From NCBI GenBank assembly GCA_000733355.1, contig JNVV01000002.1, positions 139,278 through 203,277 on the forward strand: 64,000 bases of DNA, read 5' to 3'. Origin of the DNA: Falciphora oryzae (taxonomy: Eukaryota; Ascomycota; Sordariomycetes; Magnaporthales; Magnaporthaceae). This document shows, piece after piece, positions 33,612 through 44,600 of this stretch. The stretch's first letter is position 1; the number at the start of each line of letters is the position of its first letter. Both the position numbers and the translations under genes were made by a program. Below the pieces are notes generated by a model. That model was not told the origin of the DNA, ran no database searches, and saw only the letters and a program-made list of their open reading frames with translations.

Positions 33612-36332
33612 ATGACGGCGCCTGATGCTCTCGGCGCGCTTGCGCACCTGCACCGGCCGCGAGCGCGCGGACCCTCACCTCCCGCCCGGCCCCTCAAACA
33701 ACCCAGATACACCTTCGACTCACTGGACGAGTATGCTACCATCTACCGGTCGGGGACCGAGTTTGAAATGGCTCTCGAGCAGGGAGCTATCGAGAAGTTC
33801 AATAAAGCCGGCCACGTGTTCCGCACCTGGGTGGTGTGCCGCCTCAAGAACTCTGATGGCAAGCAGCACTGGATCTTCGCGCTGCAGGCGGACAGCAAGC
33901 TGGATGCCTTCCCCAAGTCTGGGGATCGGTGCATGATCGCTATCAACAACAGAGCCGCCGGCCGAGACCCCGCATCCCGCGAGTGGGTTGCCATCAGGAT
34001 CGATCTGCCGCATGGCCTCCTCAAGGACTACGCCGTCTTCCAGGTCTCCATGCCTGCTCACGTCGCCACCGAGATCATCCTCAAGCCAGTCATGGAGACC
34101 GACTGCACCCTCGTCGGCAACGGTCCGCACCTTTGCGATAACAACATGACGTACTCGATGATCAGCCTTGACGAGTATGCGGACGTCACCGGCAAGGCGG
34201 AGCTTGGCGCACTGGAGGCTCTGGTTGAGGGCTTGGGCGAAGACAGTGGGCGCGCCCAGGAGGTCTTCGACTGGATCCGCACCTTCAAGGATCCGTCGTT
34301 CGTCGTCAACCTCTTCGACGATGACAAGCTGCCTCATATGAAGCATATCATCGATAACCCTGATGCCCTGCCGCCAAAGCTCAGGGCCTGGGCCAAGCGC
34401 CTCAACCCGGTCCAGAAAGCGACCTACATTGACCTGCTCGCCAATCTCCCGTGTGGCGTCGGCATCGTCCCCGGAGGCCCTGGTGGAGGCAAGACCTTCT
34501 TCAACATGTACATCACCGCCATGGCCCAGGCAGCCCTCATCGACTATGTCGACGAGGACGGCAACAAGAAGAGGCGCCGAGCCAAGATCCTTTACCTGCT
34601 CGACATCAACAGCCCTGTCGACGACGCGACCAACAAGTGCATCAGGATGTCCGAGGATCTTGGCGACGACAAGAAGATTGTTCGCATGTTTGGTAAGCAG
34701 CCACTCCCTCCTTTCTCTCAATATTCTAATCTCTTCGATTTTTTTTTTTATTTGGTCCCCCTTCCCGCGACTCCTGTTTCGAGACGAGGCTTAAGTTTGG
34801 AAGCACCCAATGCACAATCATCACTGCCTCATTGTATTTCAGATCCCGATCTAAGCTAACATGAGTAAACTGTAGGATGGGGCCGCGAGTATGACCAAGG
34901 CCTCAAGTCGCGCAAGAAGAGGCACCGAGCAGTCGCCGAGGCCGAGGCGGCCGTCAAGGCAAACCAAGACGAAGCCAACCGGGAAGACATGGCGGACAAC
35001 TTCCTCCTTCAGGTGCAGATGGCGGCAAATGACGTGTCCCCGTCACAGACCAAGACAAGCTGCCGTGCTCCAACTCTCGACCAGCTTGCATTCCAGCGCT
35101 TCGCGGAGAACAAGGCTGAGTACCCGGAGCTTGACGAGCTCCTGCAGGAGTATCTCTGCGACCCCTGCTTCGACAAGATGCGCCAGCTCCGTGATGAGAC
35201 CTACACTTTGTACAAGGACACCCTCGACGAGGTTGACTTTGTGGCCTCGACTCCCGTTGCTGCCGTCAATCTGGCCGGTGGAAAGTACATGCCTGATATC
35301 GTCCTTTTCGACGAGGCTCCGCATGCCAGAGAGCTCGCCAACCTGATCGCCATCGCCCACTTCCAGCCGATGGCTTGGATCTTCACGGGGGACTTCCGCC
35401 AGACAGGCTGCTACCTGGGATCGATGAACAAGAACCCGTGGCAGGTGCAGATGAAGATGTCCATCATGGAGCGAGCATACCATGCTGGCGTCATCAAACA
35501 TGAGCTCCTGATGAACCACCGTGCCTACGGCCGCCTTCATCAGATGCCTTCGTCGATCTTCTACGACAACCGCATGGTCACGGGAATCCCTGAGGACGAT
35601 ATCCTGCCTCGGTCCACCAAGTACCTCCGCAAGTGGCTTGAACGCTTCACCTCAGGCGCCCAAGTCTATGTTCCCAGGCTTGTAGTTCACCAGCTGGCGA
35701 ACCAGCCAGCTGTCCAAGTTCTCAGGAGCTGGTATCACCCGAGCCACCAAGCTTGGGTCCTCGAGCGCTGCAAGGAGCTGATGACCGATGGAAAGTTCCG
35801 ATCGGTGGACGGAATGTCACCCGGCAGCATTCTCATCATCGCGCCTTACCGTGAGGCCTTTTTGCGGTACAAGAAGGCAGTCAAACTGCTTCGCGATGAG
35901 CTCCGCGAGCAGATCCGAGAGAAGGTTCATCGTCAGCTAACTCGGTCTGGAAGCGTTGACTCTGCTTACGACTCTGCCGACTCTGAGAGCGTGAGCTCCG
36001 GTGCCACTGAGCTCAGTGGGGCGGAAGAGGAAGAGATAATGGCAAGGGTCGAGGAGCTCGAGAAGTCTTTGCCGAAGATTGAGGCCAGGACGGTGGACAC
36101 GGTCCAGGGCCACGAGGCGGATGTCGTCTTCATCGACCTGGTTCGGACTCGGCCTACCTGTTTCCTGGACGACTCCAAGCGCCTTGCGGTGGCGACTACC
36201 CGTGCTCGCCAGGCGGAAATCTACATGATGCCGACCTCGATGACCAATAAGCTGAGCACAACGACGACTTACCTGTCGCAGATCTTCGAGGCCTGCCGCA
36301 GCAAGACTCAGGGACTTCGTGCGTGGGTTTGA
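33612..36332 (+). CDS. Divergent UPF1-like superfamily 1 helicase
   Basis: Exons 33612-34692 and 34876-36332, joined in phase 1, give 845 residues. The start is the ATG in CACCATGACG at 33612; the frame upstream lacks an ATG. All SF1 helicase motifs can be placed: Walker A GGPGGGKT at about 288-295, motif Ia LLDINSPVDDATNK, Walker B/motif II DEAP from 506, motif III GDFRQ from 533, motif IV LIIAPYREAF, motif V TVDTVQGHEADVVFID near 770, and motif VI RLAVATTRARQA. Motif order matches the AAA_11/AAA_12 (UPF1/SETX/ZNFX1) group. Differences from the UPF1 consensus are GGG in the P-loop, DEAPH instead of DEASQ, and no Cys/His zinc domain. The N-terminal 270 residues are unique to me. Substrate (RNA or DNA) and pathway are unknown. 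Confidence 0.75.
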
Positions 36333-36923
36333 AGATTTCCACACCAACAGCAGCAGGAAAGGACGACTTGTGCGATGGGGAAGTAGGGAGGGGAGAGCTG
36401 ATATGGAATTCCATGCCCTGGATGGTGGTCATGGGGCGGCTGTTTACGTTGAGGAGTGACTTGTTTGCGCGCCAGCGCTTTTATCCATGGGCTTTGGGTT
36501 TGTTGATAGGAGATGACGAGGAGGTCTGCAACTGAGTTTGTCTTTTCCATTTCATGGACTGCATACGAAGGATAGGTACTTATCAGGCGTCGTCTGGATT
36601 TTGGGAAGGTCTGCAGCCGGGATTGTCTTTCCATTTCATGGATTGGTTGAGACCAGATAGGTATTCTGATCGGGCGTCGTCTGGATTGGGTCTGTTGCGG
36701 CTGAGTCAAACTCCAGGGGCCCTTGCGCTGTGCAGGTGGCCCTGGGGGCCCGCGACGGCTGCCAATCTCAGTGGATTCTGTCCTCAATCAATTGATTCAC
36801 TTGACGCTGGACTACGGAAACAGTGCTGAATGATTGAACATCTCTGGCCTACCTAGGAACAGCATTTTATCTGAAATTTAATGCTCTGAGGCTTGTCCAA
36901 AGACACCAACCCAATCGCCAGCC
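36333..36923. other. Short intergenic region holding an 85-bp tandem duplication
   Basis: About 590 bp between two genes on the same strand. It contains the imperfect tandem repeat listed separately; otherwise I see nothing. Confidence 0.5.
36523..36690 (+). repeat. Imperfect tandem duplication, period 85 bp
   Basis: Two copies start with GGTCTGCA at 36523 and 36608 and both end with GCGTCGTCTGGATT (ending about 36602 and 36687). Each contains TCCATTTCATGGA, itself a short inverted repeat, and GATAGGTA. The middles differ by substitutions, many of them transitions, and small indels. The copies are too short to be a known transposon. They lie in the 3' flank of the helicase gene. Confidence 0.75.
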
Positions 36924-37910
36924 ATGGCGCCGCGACCGGCGCTCCTCGTGCTGAGGCCAATCGGTCGCTTGCCCAAAGTCCAGTTGTCTCACCGGTTCTT
37001 GGCATGTGAATATCTGGGAGCGAACTACGCGGCGGCACGCCCTCATATCATCACTACTGCTCCTGGGCCTGGCCTGCCGCAGCGCCTCACCGCCGGCGCC
37101 TCCCGGCTCTTCTCGTCGAGCGCCCCTCGGCCAAGCCAGTTCCAGTCCCAGTCCCAGGCTCACGCCTCCGGACCCAGCGACAACCAACCACCGCCACCAC
37201 CACGCACCAAGAGGCCCTTCTACCTGCGCCCCTCCACCTACATCTTCCTCTCCCTCGGCATCTTCCTGGGCTCCGCGTCCCGCCTGCTCATCAGCCCGCC
37301 CGCGCCGCCCACCCCGGGCAGCCCTCTGGACCTGGAAAGAATCGCCCAGATCCGCGCCGAGGCGGAATCCCTCCCCATCCTGCGCGCCCTGGCCGCCGAC
37401 CCCAAGTTCACGCGGTCGTGGGACGCGTACTCCGGCATCCCGGCCGAAAAGCGCCCGCACCGCCTGACCTCTGGCGTCCTGGCGGGGAGCAGGGGCGTCC
37501 CGTTCCAGCGGGTGTTTTGCGACGAGCGCACGGGCGAGACCGTCAGCGTCGTGTACCTGGGCCCCGGGACGGCGGGGTGGCCGGGCACGGTGCACGGCGG
37601 CATGAGCGCGACGCTGCTGGACGAGAGCATGGGGCGGTGCGCGCTGGGGGTCCTGCCGGCGCGGACGGGGGTGACCGCCAGCCTGGAGCTGAGGTACGTG
37701 CGGCCGGTCAGGAGCGCCGCGTTCCACGTGGTGCGGTGCAGGCCCGTGCCGGAGGAGGAGTTGCCCGCGGGGGAGAGGGGGAAGAGGGGGCGGAAGGCGT
37801 GGGTTGCGGCGACGGTGGAGGATCTGGGCGGGAGGGTGTGCGTCGAGGCGAAGGCGCTGTTCGTCACGCCCAAGGGGGTTAAGCTCGCGCCGCTTGGTGC
37901 GGAGTTTTGA
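36924..37910 (+). CDS. FMP10-like mitochondrial hotdog-fold thioesterase-superfamily protein
   Basis: Single exon, 328 residues. The N-terminus is basic with few acidic residues, like a mitochondrial presequence. A Ser/Gln/Pro-rich linker follows, then one predicted membrane helix at about 105-123 (TYIFLSLGIFLGSASRLLI). The hotdog domain occupies about 170-325, with the signature HGGMSATLLDESMGRCAL (224-241) in the central helix and RPV strands after it, as in PaaI/THEM4-type thioesterases. Yeast Fmp10, a mitochondrial protein of unproven activity, has the same layout. The acyl-CoA substrate cannot be read from sequence. Confidence 0.8.
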   Translation: MAPRPALLVLRPIGRLPKVQLSHRFLACEYLGANYAAARPHIITTAPGPGLPQRLTAGASRLFSSSAPRPSQFQSQSQAHASGPSDNQPPPPPRTKRPFYLRPSTYIFLSLGIFLGSASRLLISPPAPPTPGSPLDLERIAQIRAEAESLPILRALAADPKFTRSWDAYSGIPAEKRPHRLTSGVLAGSRGVPFQRVFCDERTGETVSVVYLGPGTAGWPGTVHGGMSATLLDESMGRCALGVLPARTGVTASLELRYVRPVRSAAFHVVRCRPVPEEELPAGERGKRGRKAWVAATVEDLGGRVCVEAKALFVTPKGVKLAPLGAEF

Positions 37911-38445
37911 GGCATGGGGGATCTGTCGTTGGAGGCTGGCGGCTTGGGAGGGAGTTGATGGAGATGTTGTCCATGATGCATTTACATGGTAGAGCTCGAG
38001 GCATCGCAATGCCAGTACAAGTCTAGATTCCAAGGGGAAATTGTTTTGTTTTTGTGTTTCTTTGGTGAGCGTGCCCTGCCCCGGATAGGCTCTCCCGTCC
38101 TCCATGGCCAGTCCGTCCCATTACAGCCGTGCACTCCCAATAATGTGCCAAAAACCCACCTCCCAGAAACTAGAGAAAGAAAGCCTTTTACCTGTCGCCG
38201 GCGAACAGAGAGTAGGTATTCCATAACGCAGAAATCCATCTAGACATGTATATCCACCAAACGGATGAAAGGAGAAGAAAAGCATACAAGATCATGACAG
38301 AAACGGTGACAAAGTCATCTCGGCCAACAATGCCTTGAAACACAAGAGGTAGAATCCGAGTAGTTGGAGATACAGAAGAGCAAATCGGGGACCGGTCGAC
38401 ATCCCTCTCGCCCCGCGTCCCGCGACCGCGGTCGCCGGGCCGCAG
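37911..38445. other. Convergent 3' flanks of the FMP10-like and cry-DASH genes
   Basis: About 530 bp without a gene. It lies between the thioesterase stop and the end of the open tail that follows the cry-DASH stop codon. Confidence 0.45.
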
Positions 38446-39015
38446 CTACTGAGTAGGGGACTGAGAGGCGTCCGTTCCCGGATAAGGGTGGTGGTAGTTC
38501 ATGGCGTCGGCCGCTGGGAAGTATGTGTACGCCGGCGGCGGCGGCGGCGGGGGGTCCGTCGAAGCGGGAGGGTGGTGCATATAGCCCGGCGTCGTCGACG
38601 GGTCTGTAATAAGCGTTTGTTGGTAGGCCGGGTACGAGAACTGCTGGTTGATGGGCCACGGCGTCATCTGGTAGTGATATGGATACGGGTGCATTTGTTG
38701 CTGCGGGCAATAGATGTGCTCCTGTTGCTGCTGCTGCTGCTGACAGTGACAACAAATGGGCTGGTAGCACTGGCCCACAAGGTGCTGGTGGTATTGGTGC
38801 TGCCAATTCTGCGCTTGTGCTTGCGCGTTCGTGTTCGTGTGCGTGTGCGGGAGCAACGACTGCGGCGGCGGCGGCGCCGACTGGGGAGAGCTCTCATATT
38901 GCTGCTGCTGCTGAGGCGACGATTCCCCTCCCCCCACGCCGAGCTGCTCCAGTATCTCCTGCTGGCGCGCCTGCAGCCGCTGCTGTTGCTGTTCGTCCCA
39001 CACACGGGCCCCTCC
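38446..39015 (-). other. In-frame Q/P/Y-rich open tail directly after the cry-DASH stop codon
   Basis: After the TAG at 39018-39016 the same frame stays open for 189 codons (39015-38449) and ends at the stop at 38446-38448. The encoded sequence is rich in Gln, Pro, Tyr and His, with poly-Gln and poly-Pro runs, and looks like a prion-like low-complexity domain of the kind often joined to RGG regions. It has no early ATG. I see no canonical donor within reach that would splice out the stop: the nearest options are a 29-nt span from GTCAAG and a 48-nt span from GTTCAA, both ending at the CTTAG that carries the stop. It may be a readthrough extension, a recently cut-off C-terminus, part of an intron I cannot resolve, or 3' UTR. 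Confidence 0.45.
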
Positions 39016-41667
39016 CTAAGCGGCGCCAGAATGCGGCTCTTGACCCGACGATGGGTGTTGAACGGGCGGGGAGGAGCGCCGGGCAGGCCCGCCGCCACCG
39101 CCGCCGCCGCCGGGCGACGAAGAGGCCCCACCGCGCCCTCCCCTGATGGTTGCTCTCGCGACAAAACCGCCGCCACTGCCTCCGCTGACGACCATGGGCC
39201 CGTGGCGACCGCTGTGGTGTGGGAAGCCACGAGCTGCTGGAGGCGTCGAGGTTACTATGGCATACGCTGCACGGCCGCCGGGACCGCCACGCCTAGGCCA
39301 TCCGCTCCCTCCATGACCGCCCATGCCGGGGCCTCCACGGTGGTACGCGTTGTTGATTGGATTGTTGTGACTGCCCCCGAAAGGAAGAGGACCGCCGCCA
39401 TAGCCGCCTGCGGGTGCTCCCCTCCCGGGCCCTGCGACACGGTAGCCCCTGGCTGGCCCGCCCCGCTGGCCTCTGTTCGAGGGAGCGCCTCTAGGCGCCT
39501 GTGGAGGCACCGTCTGCATGTTGCTGCTGCTGCTCCTGCTGCTGCCGTTGCCGGTGGCGGCGACGGCGCTGGCGCTGGCGGTGGCCTTTGCCCGGTCCTG
39601 CCCGTTGCCGTTGCCGGCACCGTCAGCATTGCTAGTCTTGGGAGGGCTGTGGCCCACAGGTGGTCCCCCAGCAGCGGCGGCAGCGGCAGGACCGGCGGCG
39701 GCACCAGTTGGGGCTGCTTCCCCCGCAGCAGCGGCAGCAGCGCGAGCCCCCGCCTTGATGGCTTGCCTCCTCATCTGACGGGCGCTCGGCGGCTTACCAT
39801 TGACGTTAAACCTGATGTGCTTGACCGGGTCCGTGGCCATGACGTTGCGCGCCAGCCCGGCCGCCTCGAGCTCGTCGGGCGGCGTGGTGCAGACCTGGAA
39901 CAGGTTCTCGAGGCTGGCGAGCGGGGCGAGCTCGGGCAGCCACATGCGGACGTAGGCGCCCTCTTTGTCATAGTCGAAGGCCTGCTTGATGGGGTTGAAG
40001 ATGCGGGCCTTGCCGCGCGGGTCGAAGCCGACGCCCGACACGTACTGCCAGTTGCCCCAGTTGGAGCACGCGTCGTAGTCGACCAGCAGCATCTCGTACC
40101 ACTCGGCCCCGTACCGCCAGTCGATGCCCAGGTGCTTGGACAGGAACGACGCCACGTTCTGCCGCGCGCGGTTGGACGTGTAGCCCGTGTGCAGCAGCTC
40201 GCGCTGCGACGCGTCGATGAGCCCCAGCCCCGTCGTGCCGGCCTTGAACCGCTCCAGGCTGGCCGCCGTCTCCCGCGCCTGTTCCGGGGTAGGGGAGGTT
40301 TCTGGATCTGCCGTCTTCCAGGTTGTCTGGTAGCTGCTGGCGGCGGGAGTGGCGATGGCGGTGTCTTCGGCCGGGGGCGGCTGGTCTTCGGCCGAGGTGC
40401 TGCCGGCATTGGCATGGCCGCCACTCTTGTAGCCGTCCACAGCAAACAGCTTGGCTTCGATCTTCCTGGCGTACAGACGCATGTAGTCCCTCCACACAAG
40501 CTCCTCCCTCACCGCCTTGATGTCGTCCGTCTCTCCCTTGCCGAAGCCATCGGCGCCCTCGAGCTTGGGGTTGGTCCCATCCTCAAACTCCACGAGGGCC
40601 TCGTGAACCTGCCGCGCCGTGATACAGCCTTGGGCCAGGCACGCTGAGAGCCTGGTACTGAAGTCGGCCCCAATTAGCCCGTTGCGAGACTGCTTGTACC
40701 TTGATACAAGTCCCGAGCTCAGCACATGGCCAAGCTGTTCGTGCGCGGCATCTTCGCCACCATGGAACGGGTGGGCGCTGGCAATGTTATCGGGTGAACG
40801 AAGCGTCATGTCGAAGAAGTCCTTTACGGGTAGTAGAAGGGCCGACTCGAGCTTTTCGTAGCTCTTAGGCACAACAAAGGGCTCCGCCTGCTCTGGGATG
40901 GACCCGGCTTCTGGAAACGCAGGAAGGGAACCAGGAGCGGGTCGAGGGAGGGTCTTCCGGGGCTTTTGTCTTAGGGGCTCAACCGACTTCCGGTAGTCTG
41001 TGAATATCTGAGGGAGTCCGTGTGGATCCTTGAAGTTGAGATCACGGCTATTGGGGGAGAGATGTGATGTTAGAAACCCGCATACTCAACAGTAGAGTTA
41101 CTTGGACTAGGCCATCCAGATCGAGGAGAGGGCTGCCATAGTAGGCCAGGGACAAGGGACTCACTCGTCGACAAAGTACTTCTCGTCAACCCATCGCTGA
41201 AATTCAAAGCCGTGCTCCTGGCAGACGGCTGCGACGGCGTCCTCGTCCGCAGTCTCCTCAGGGCACACCTCGGCCGTCATCCACACGGCGCCCGTGTCGC
41301 CACGCTTCTTGAGGCCATCGAGGAGCCCCTCGGCAACGTCTTTGAACATGCCAGCGCGCAGCTCCAAGCCACTATCAAGAGACTCGAAAGATGACTTCAG
41401 ATTCCAGACGGACTCTGCGATGAACTTGGCACGGTAAGGGCCGCACCGCCAACATCGGCTAACATGGCCCCTGGCCTCGGGGTATGGGCTCTTGCTGCCG
41501 CCTTTGAGGAAGCCCGAGACTTCGATCTGGTGGGCAGGGAACACAAAGACCGGCAGCATATGCGTGAAGCCATGATCTTTGTGCGATGCCAGATGGTGCA
41601 GGACTGGGTTGTCGGCGACGCGGAGGTCCTTCCGGAGCAGGTAGATCAGGATTTTCCGTCCAGGCAT
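39016..41667 (-). CDS. Cry-DASH cryptochrome/photolyase with RGG-rich C-terminal tail
   Basis: Minus-strand exons 41667-41165 and 41047-39016 join in phase 2 (YFVD|DRDLNF) and give 844 residues to the TAG at 39016-39018. The start is the ATG of MPGRKILIYLLRKDLRV. Residues 1-170 form the photolyase alpha/beta antenna domain (VFVFPAHQIEVSGF). The FAD domain (about 270-575) holds TGLGLIDASQRELLHTGY, SNRARQNVASFL, and WGNWQYVSGVGFDPRGK, all typical of cry-DASH. These proteins bind FAD, and many also bind MTHF. Family members repair single-stranded pyrimidine dimers and some affect light responses. From about residue 586 an Ala/Gly-rich tail with RGG/RG repeats follows (RGGPARGYR, RRGGPGGR, IRGGRGG), as known for the Neurospora cry-DASH, and suggests RNA binding. 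A further open tail follows the stop. About 5 kb of non-coding DNA lies upstream. Confidence 0.9.
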
Positions 41668-44600
41668 GGTTCCGAGTCTCTTATACACCGCTTCTTGGCC
41701 GTGTGTGGCAAAGCCTCAAAAGAAAGTTGGTCCAATCTGGCAGAGTAGGGCCTTGATAACAGGATGATGAGTTTGGATTAGTCGACAATGCCCGCCCCGT
41801 GTAAGTCCAGGAAGCGTAAAGGTAGGCGAGAGAGCCTGATAAGCAAATGCAGGTCTACAGTCTGCATGCAGAGGAGGGCCAACGCAAGCAGCAATGCAGG
41901 GGTGTAGTCGGCGGGAAGCTCCGACGCTGATATGACGGGGCTGTTTAGTCGTCTGCAGGTGTGGTGTCTGATCGTTTTCAAGATGTGTTCGGGACCGAGA
42001 TGAGGGATAGCTAGAATACGGGGAAGGGGACTAGATCGGTCTAAGCAAGTTGCCTTCTAGAAAGATGTGCCTGTCGATGCAAGGAGTGGGAGGAATTGGA
42101 GGGGCTGCGAGTTTTGGCCGAGAGCAGGAGGGAATGTCGAGGCAGGACGCTTGATATATAGACCGCGGAGGGCCACGAGAATGAAAGTCTGGCGAGCTCG
42201 GCCGGTCTTCCTCAGCCGCGACACAGCCCTTGACCAAGACAGGGTGTCTATCAGTGCAAGTGGAGTGGGTTGCTTTCCCAAGGTGCCAAGAGATTCGCAA
42301 GAAGGTATCTTGAGAAATCGTAGGCGTGAAAGTCCAGTGTTTCCCAGAAGGGTAGGAAGGTTGGGTGCAAACCAGCAAGGCGAAGCTAAACCGGAGGACA
42401 GGGGGTATCCCTGGCGGCGCCAGAGCCCAGACGAAGGCCTAGAGTGCCGCCCTGACGGTGGTTGTGAGGGATGCGGAATGACGCGCGTGTCTTTTTTCCC
42501 GTCTGTGGTTAGACGCGGTAAAGCCACCACGAGGGGGTTTCCCGATTCGACTGCAGTGGCGCCGACTGGCCTGATCTCAGTCCGGGCCGGGCAGGCGGCG
42601 GACGGCCAGGGCCGGGCGGGAGGAGGCGGCGTATGGCAGCTGAAATAAAGAGAGAAGCCGGCTGGATCCTAGCAGAGCCGAGCGGGAGGCCACTGGAAGG
42701 AAGACGCCGAGCGAGGCACAGGCGCACCGGCTAGAGCTCCAAATGTGATCCTAGCCTTTAGTGTGGAGCCAAGAAAAGCCGGCGGGATGAGCCAAACCAT
42801 ACCCTTGGGACCAGGCAGGTACGCCGGGGCGTGTTGGCTCCGTAACACCAGGTACCACGCTGCTGGCTGCCGGTGGCTTGCCCTGCCCGGTACCGCGGCT
42901 CCGGAAATGCCCACGGTACCTGCGTGGGAAAGTACCCTCGGGTACTATTTTGGGTGGGTTTGCGGGCGGACGGTTCGCTCCGGCGCAGATGTGGGTAGAA
43001 AGAGCGAGGGAAGATGGGTGTCGCGTGGGTGGTGATTGTGGTCGAAGCCGCAACACCATGTGCCGCGCGGATGGGGAGGGTTGCCTTCTCGCTTTTGTCT
43101 GCACACCTTGCGAGTCAAGGTTGGGTGTAGGCGCCACGCAAGGAGGCAGATAAAAGGGGGGTTGACTACGGAGGTCGGCAGCAGCCGCAGACCGACACCG
43201 GTTGTTTTTTCTTCCCCAATGGCCTTCCAAAACAGCCGCGCTAGACTAGGTCACCTGCGGTAGGCGGCTAAGGCGACACGATGAAACGAGGAAACTTCCG
43301 CGCTTCTACCCGGTCCCGTCCATATTCAGGCAGCAGGCAGATGAGCTAGCTGGGTTCTCAAGGGAACGGGAGGCTTGAGGGAGACTAGAGACCAAACGAG
43401 GTAGTAGTTCGTCAAGGCAGGGAAGCGACACGAGGAAGCCAAAACAAAAAAGCATGAAGAACGGCCATAGCCGACTTCAAGACTGGTCGATATCTGCACG
43501 AGGGGGGTGCGTGGGTCTGCTGGCAGTTCAGACTCGGCGTGAATCGATTACGGAGGAGTGCAGACAACACATGGCTTGCCTGGGTCCCGAGTGTCGACAT
43601 GGCCCTAGCCCAAGTAGGTACTTCCCTGGTCCAGCATCCGGACCTCGGCAGGAGGAGGCGTGGAGATATTAGAGAGAGATGCCTGTCCCTGTGACCAAGT
43701 GGGCCCAGCCGGGGCGGAGCGGGTTGTGACCCGCTGCTTGCGTCCCTTCCCTGGACGAACATGATGGCAAATACAAAATGGGTACAAAGTCGCATCCGGA
43801 GTCCGGAACAGATGGGGTGTGGTTGTGGTGTGGGTTGGGCTGGCGAGGTACTCTGTAAGCATGCCCACAGAATGGCAATGAGCGTCGATGGTGATGCATT
43901 CACCTAATCCGAGTCGTGGTTTGCAACGCCGGACGGCAACAGGCCACTGGCCCGATCTGGCAGTTGCAGCTTCCTTCCAGATCGAGTCCCCTGCTCTGAT
44001 TCAGAGCGCCGACAAGGATGCGTCTAGATCGGGGCCCACCCAAATGCCACCCCACCCCCGCCAAGCTTTGCCTAACCACCCACCCCCAGGCAGGACAGGG
44101 GCGGGTCAACTCAATTGAGACCTGCAAGAGAATGCGATGAACTCCGATATGCGATGCTCCAAAATCCAATATCCATCGCCTCTTTGCCCCATCGTCGTCG
44201 AAAACATCAATCCAACGCCCAAACTCCCCAGTGACATTCCGCAGTTATCCCATTGGGCCGCAACAAAACCTTGGACGTATAGACTCACTTGGCACTCCTT
44301 TTGCTTCTTGGCTCTCCTCCTGCTTGCCTCTTTCGGAAACGAACTATCGTGGATGTGGCTCGGCCAGCCGCATTTACCCCCGTAGCACCTTTCTTGAGGA
44401 TCAAACCTTGTCATCACTGAACACCTCCCAATCGGGCCCGGCGCGCGCACTCGCTCTTCTCATAGGGTGAGCGGCGACACCAGCCTGGCCACTAGCCATG
44501 CGAACCACCCAGCTCACCTCGCGACGGAACTTTTTCCGAGGACACCAACGACCACTGCGGAAACTTTGACTTTCTCGCATCCACGGGATCCCGGCAATAC

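Noticed and set aside
38488..40647. 719-codon open frame on the plus strand opposite cry-DASH
   Set aside because: It is antisense to a clearly homologous gene and its Arg/Val/Leu/Ala-rich composition is the mirror of GC-rich codons and CAG/GGC repeats on the other strand.
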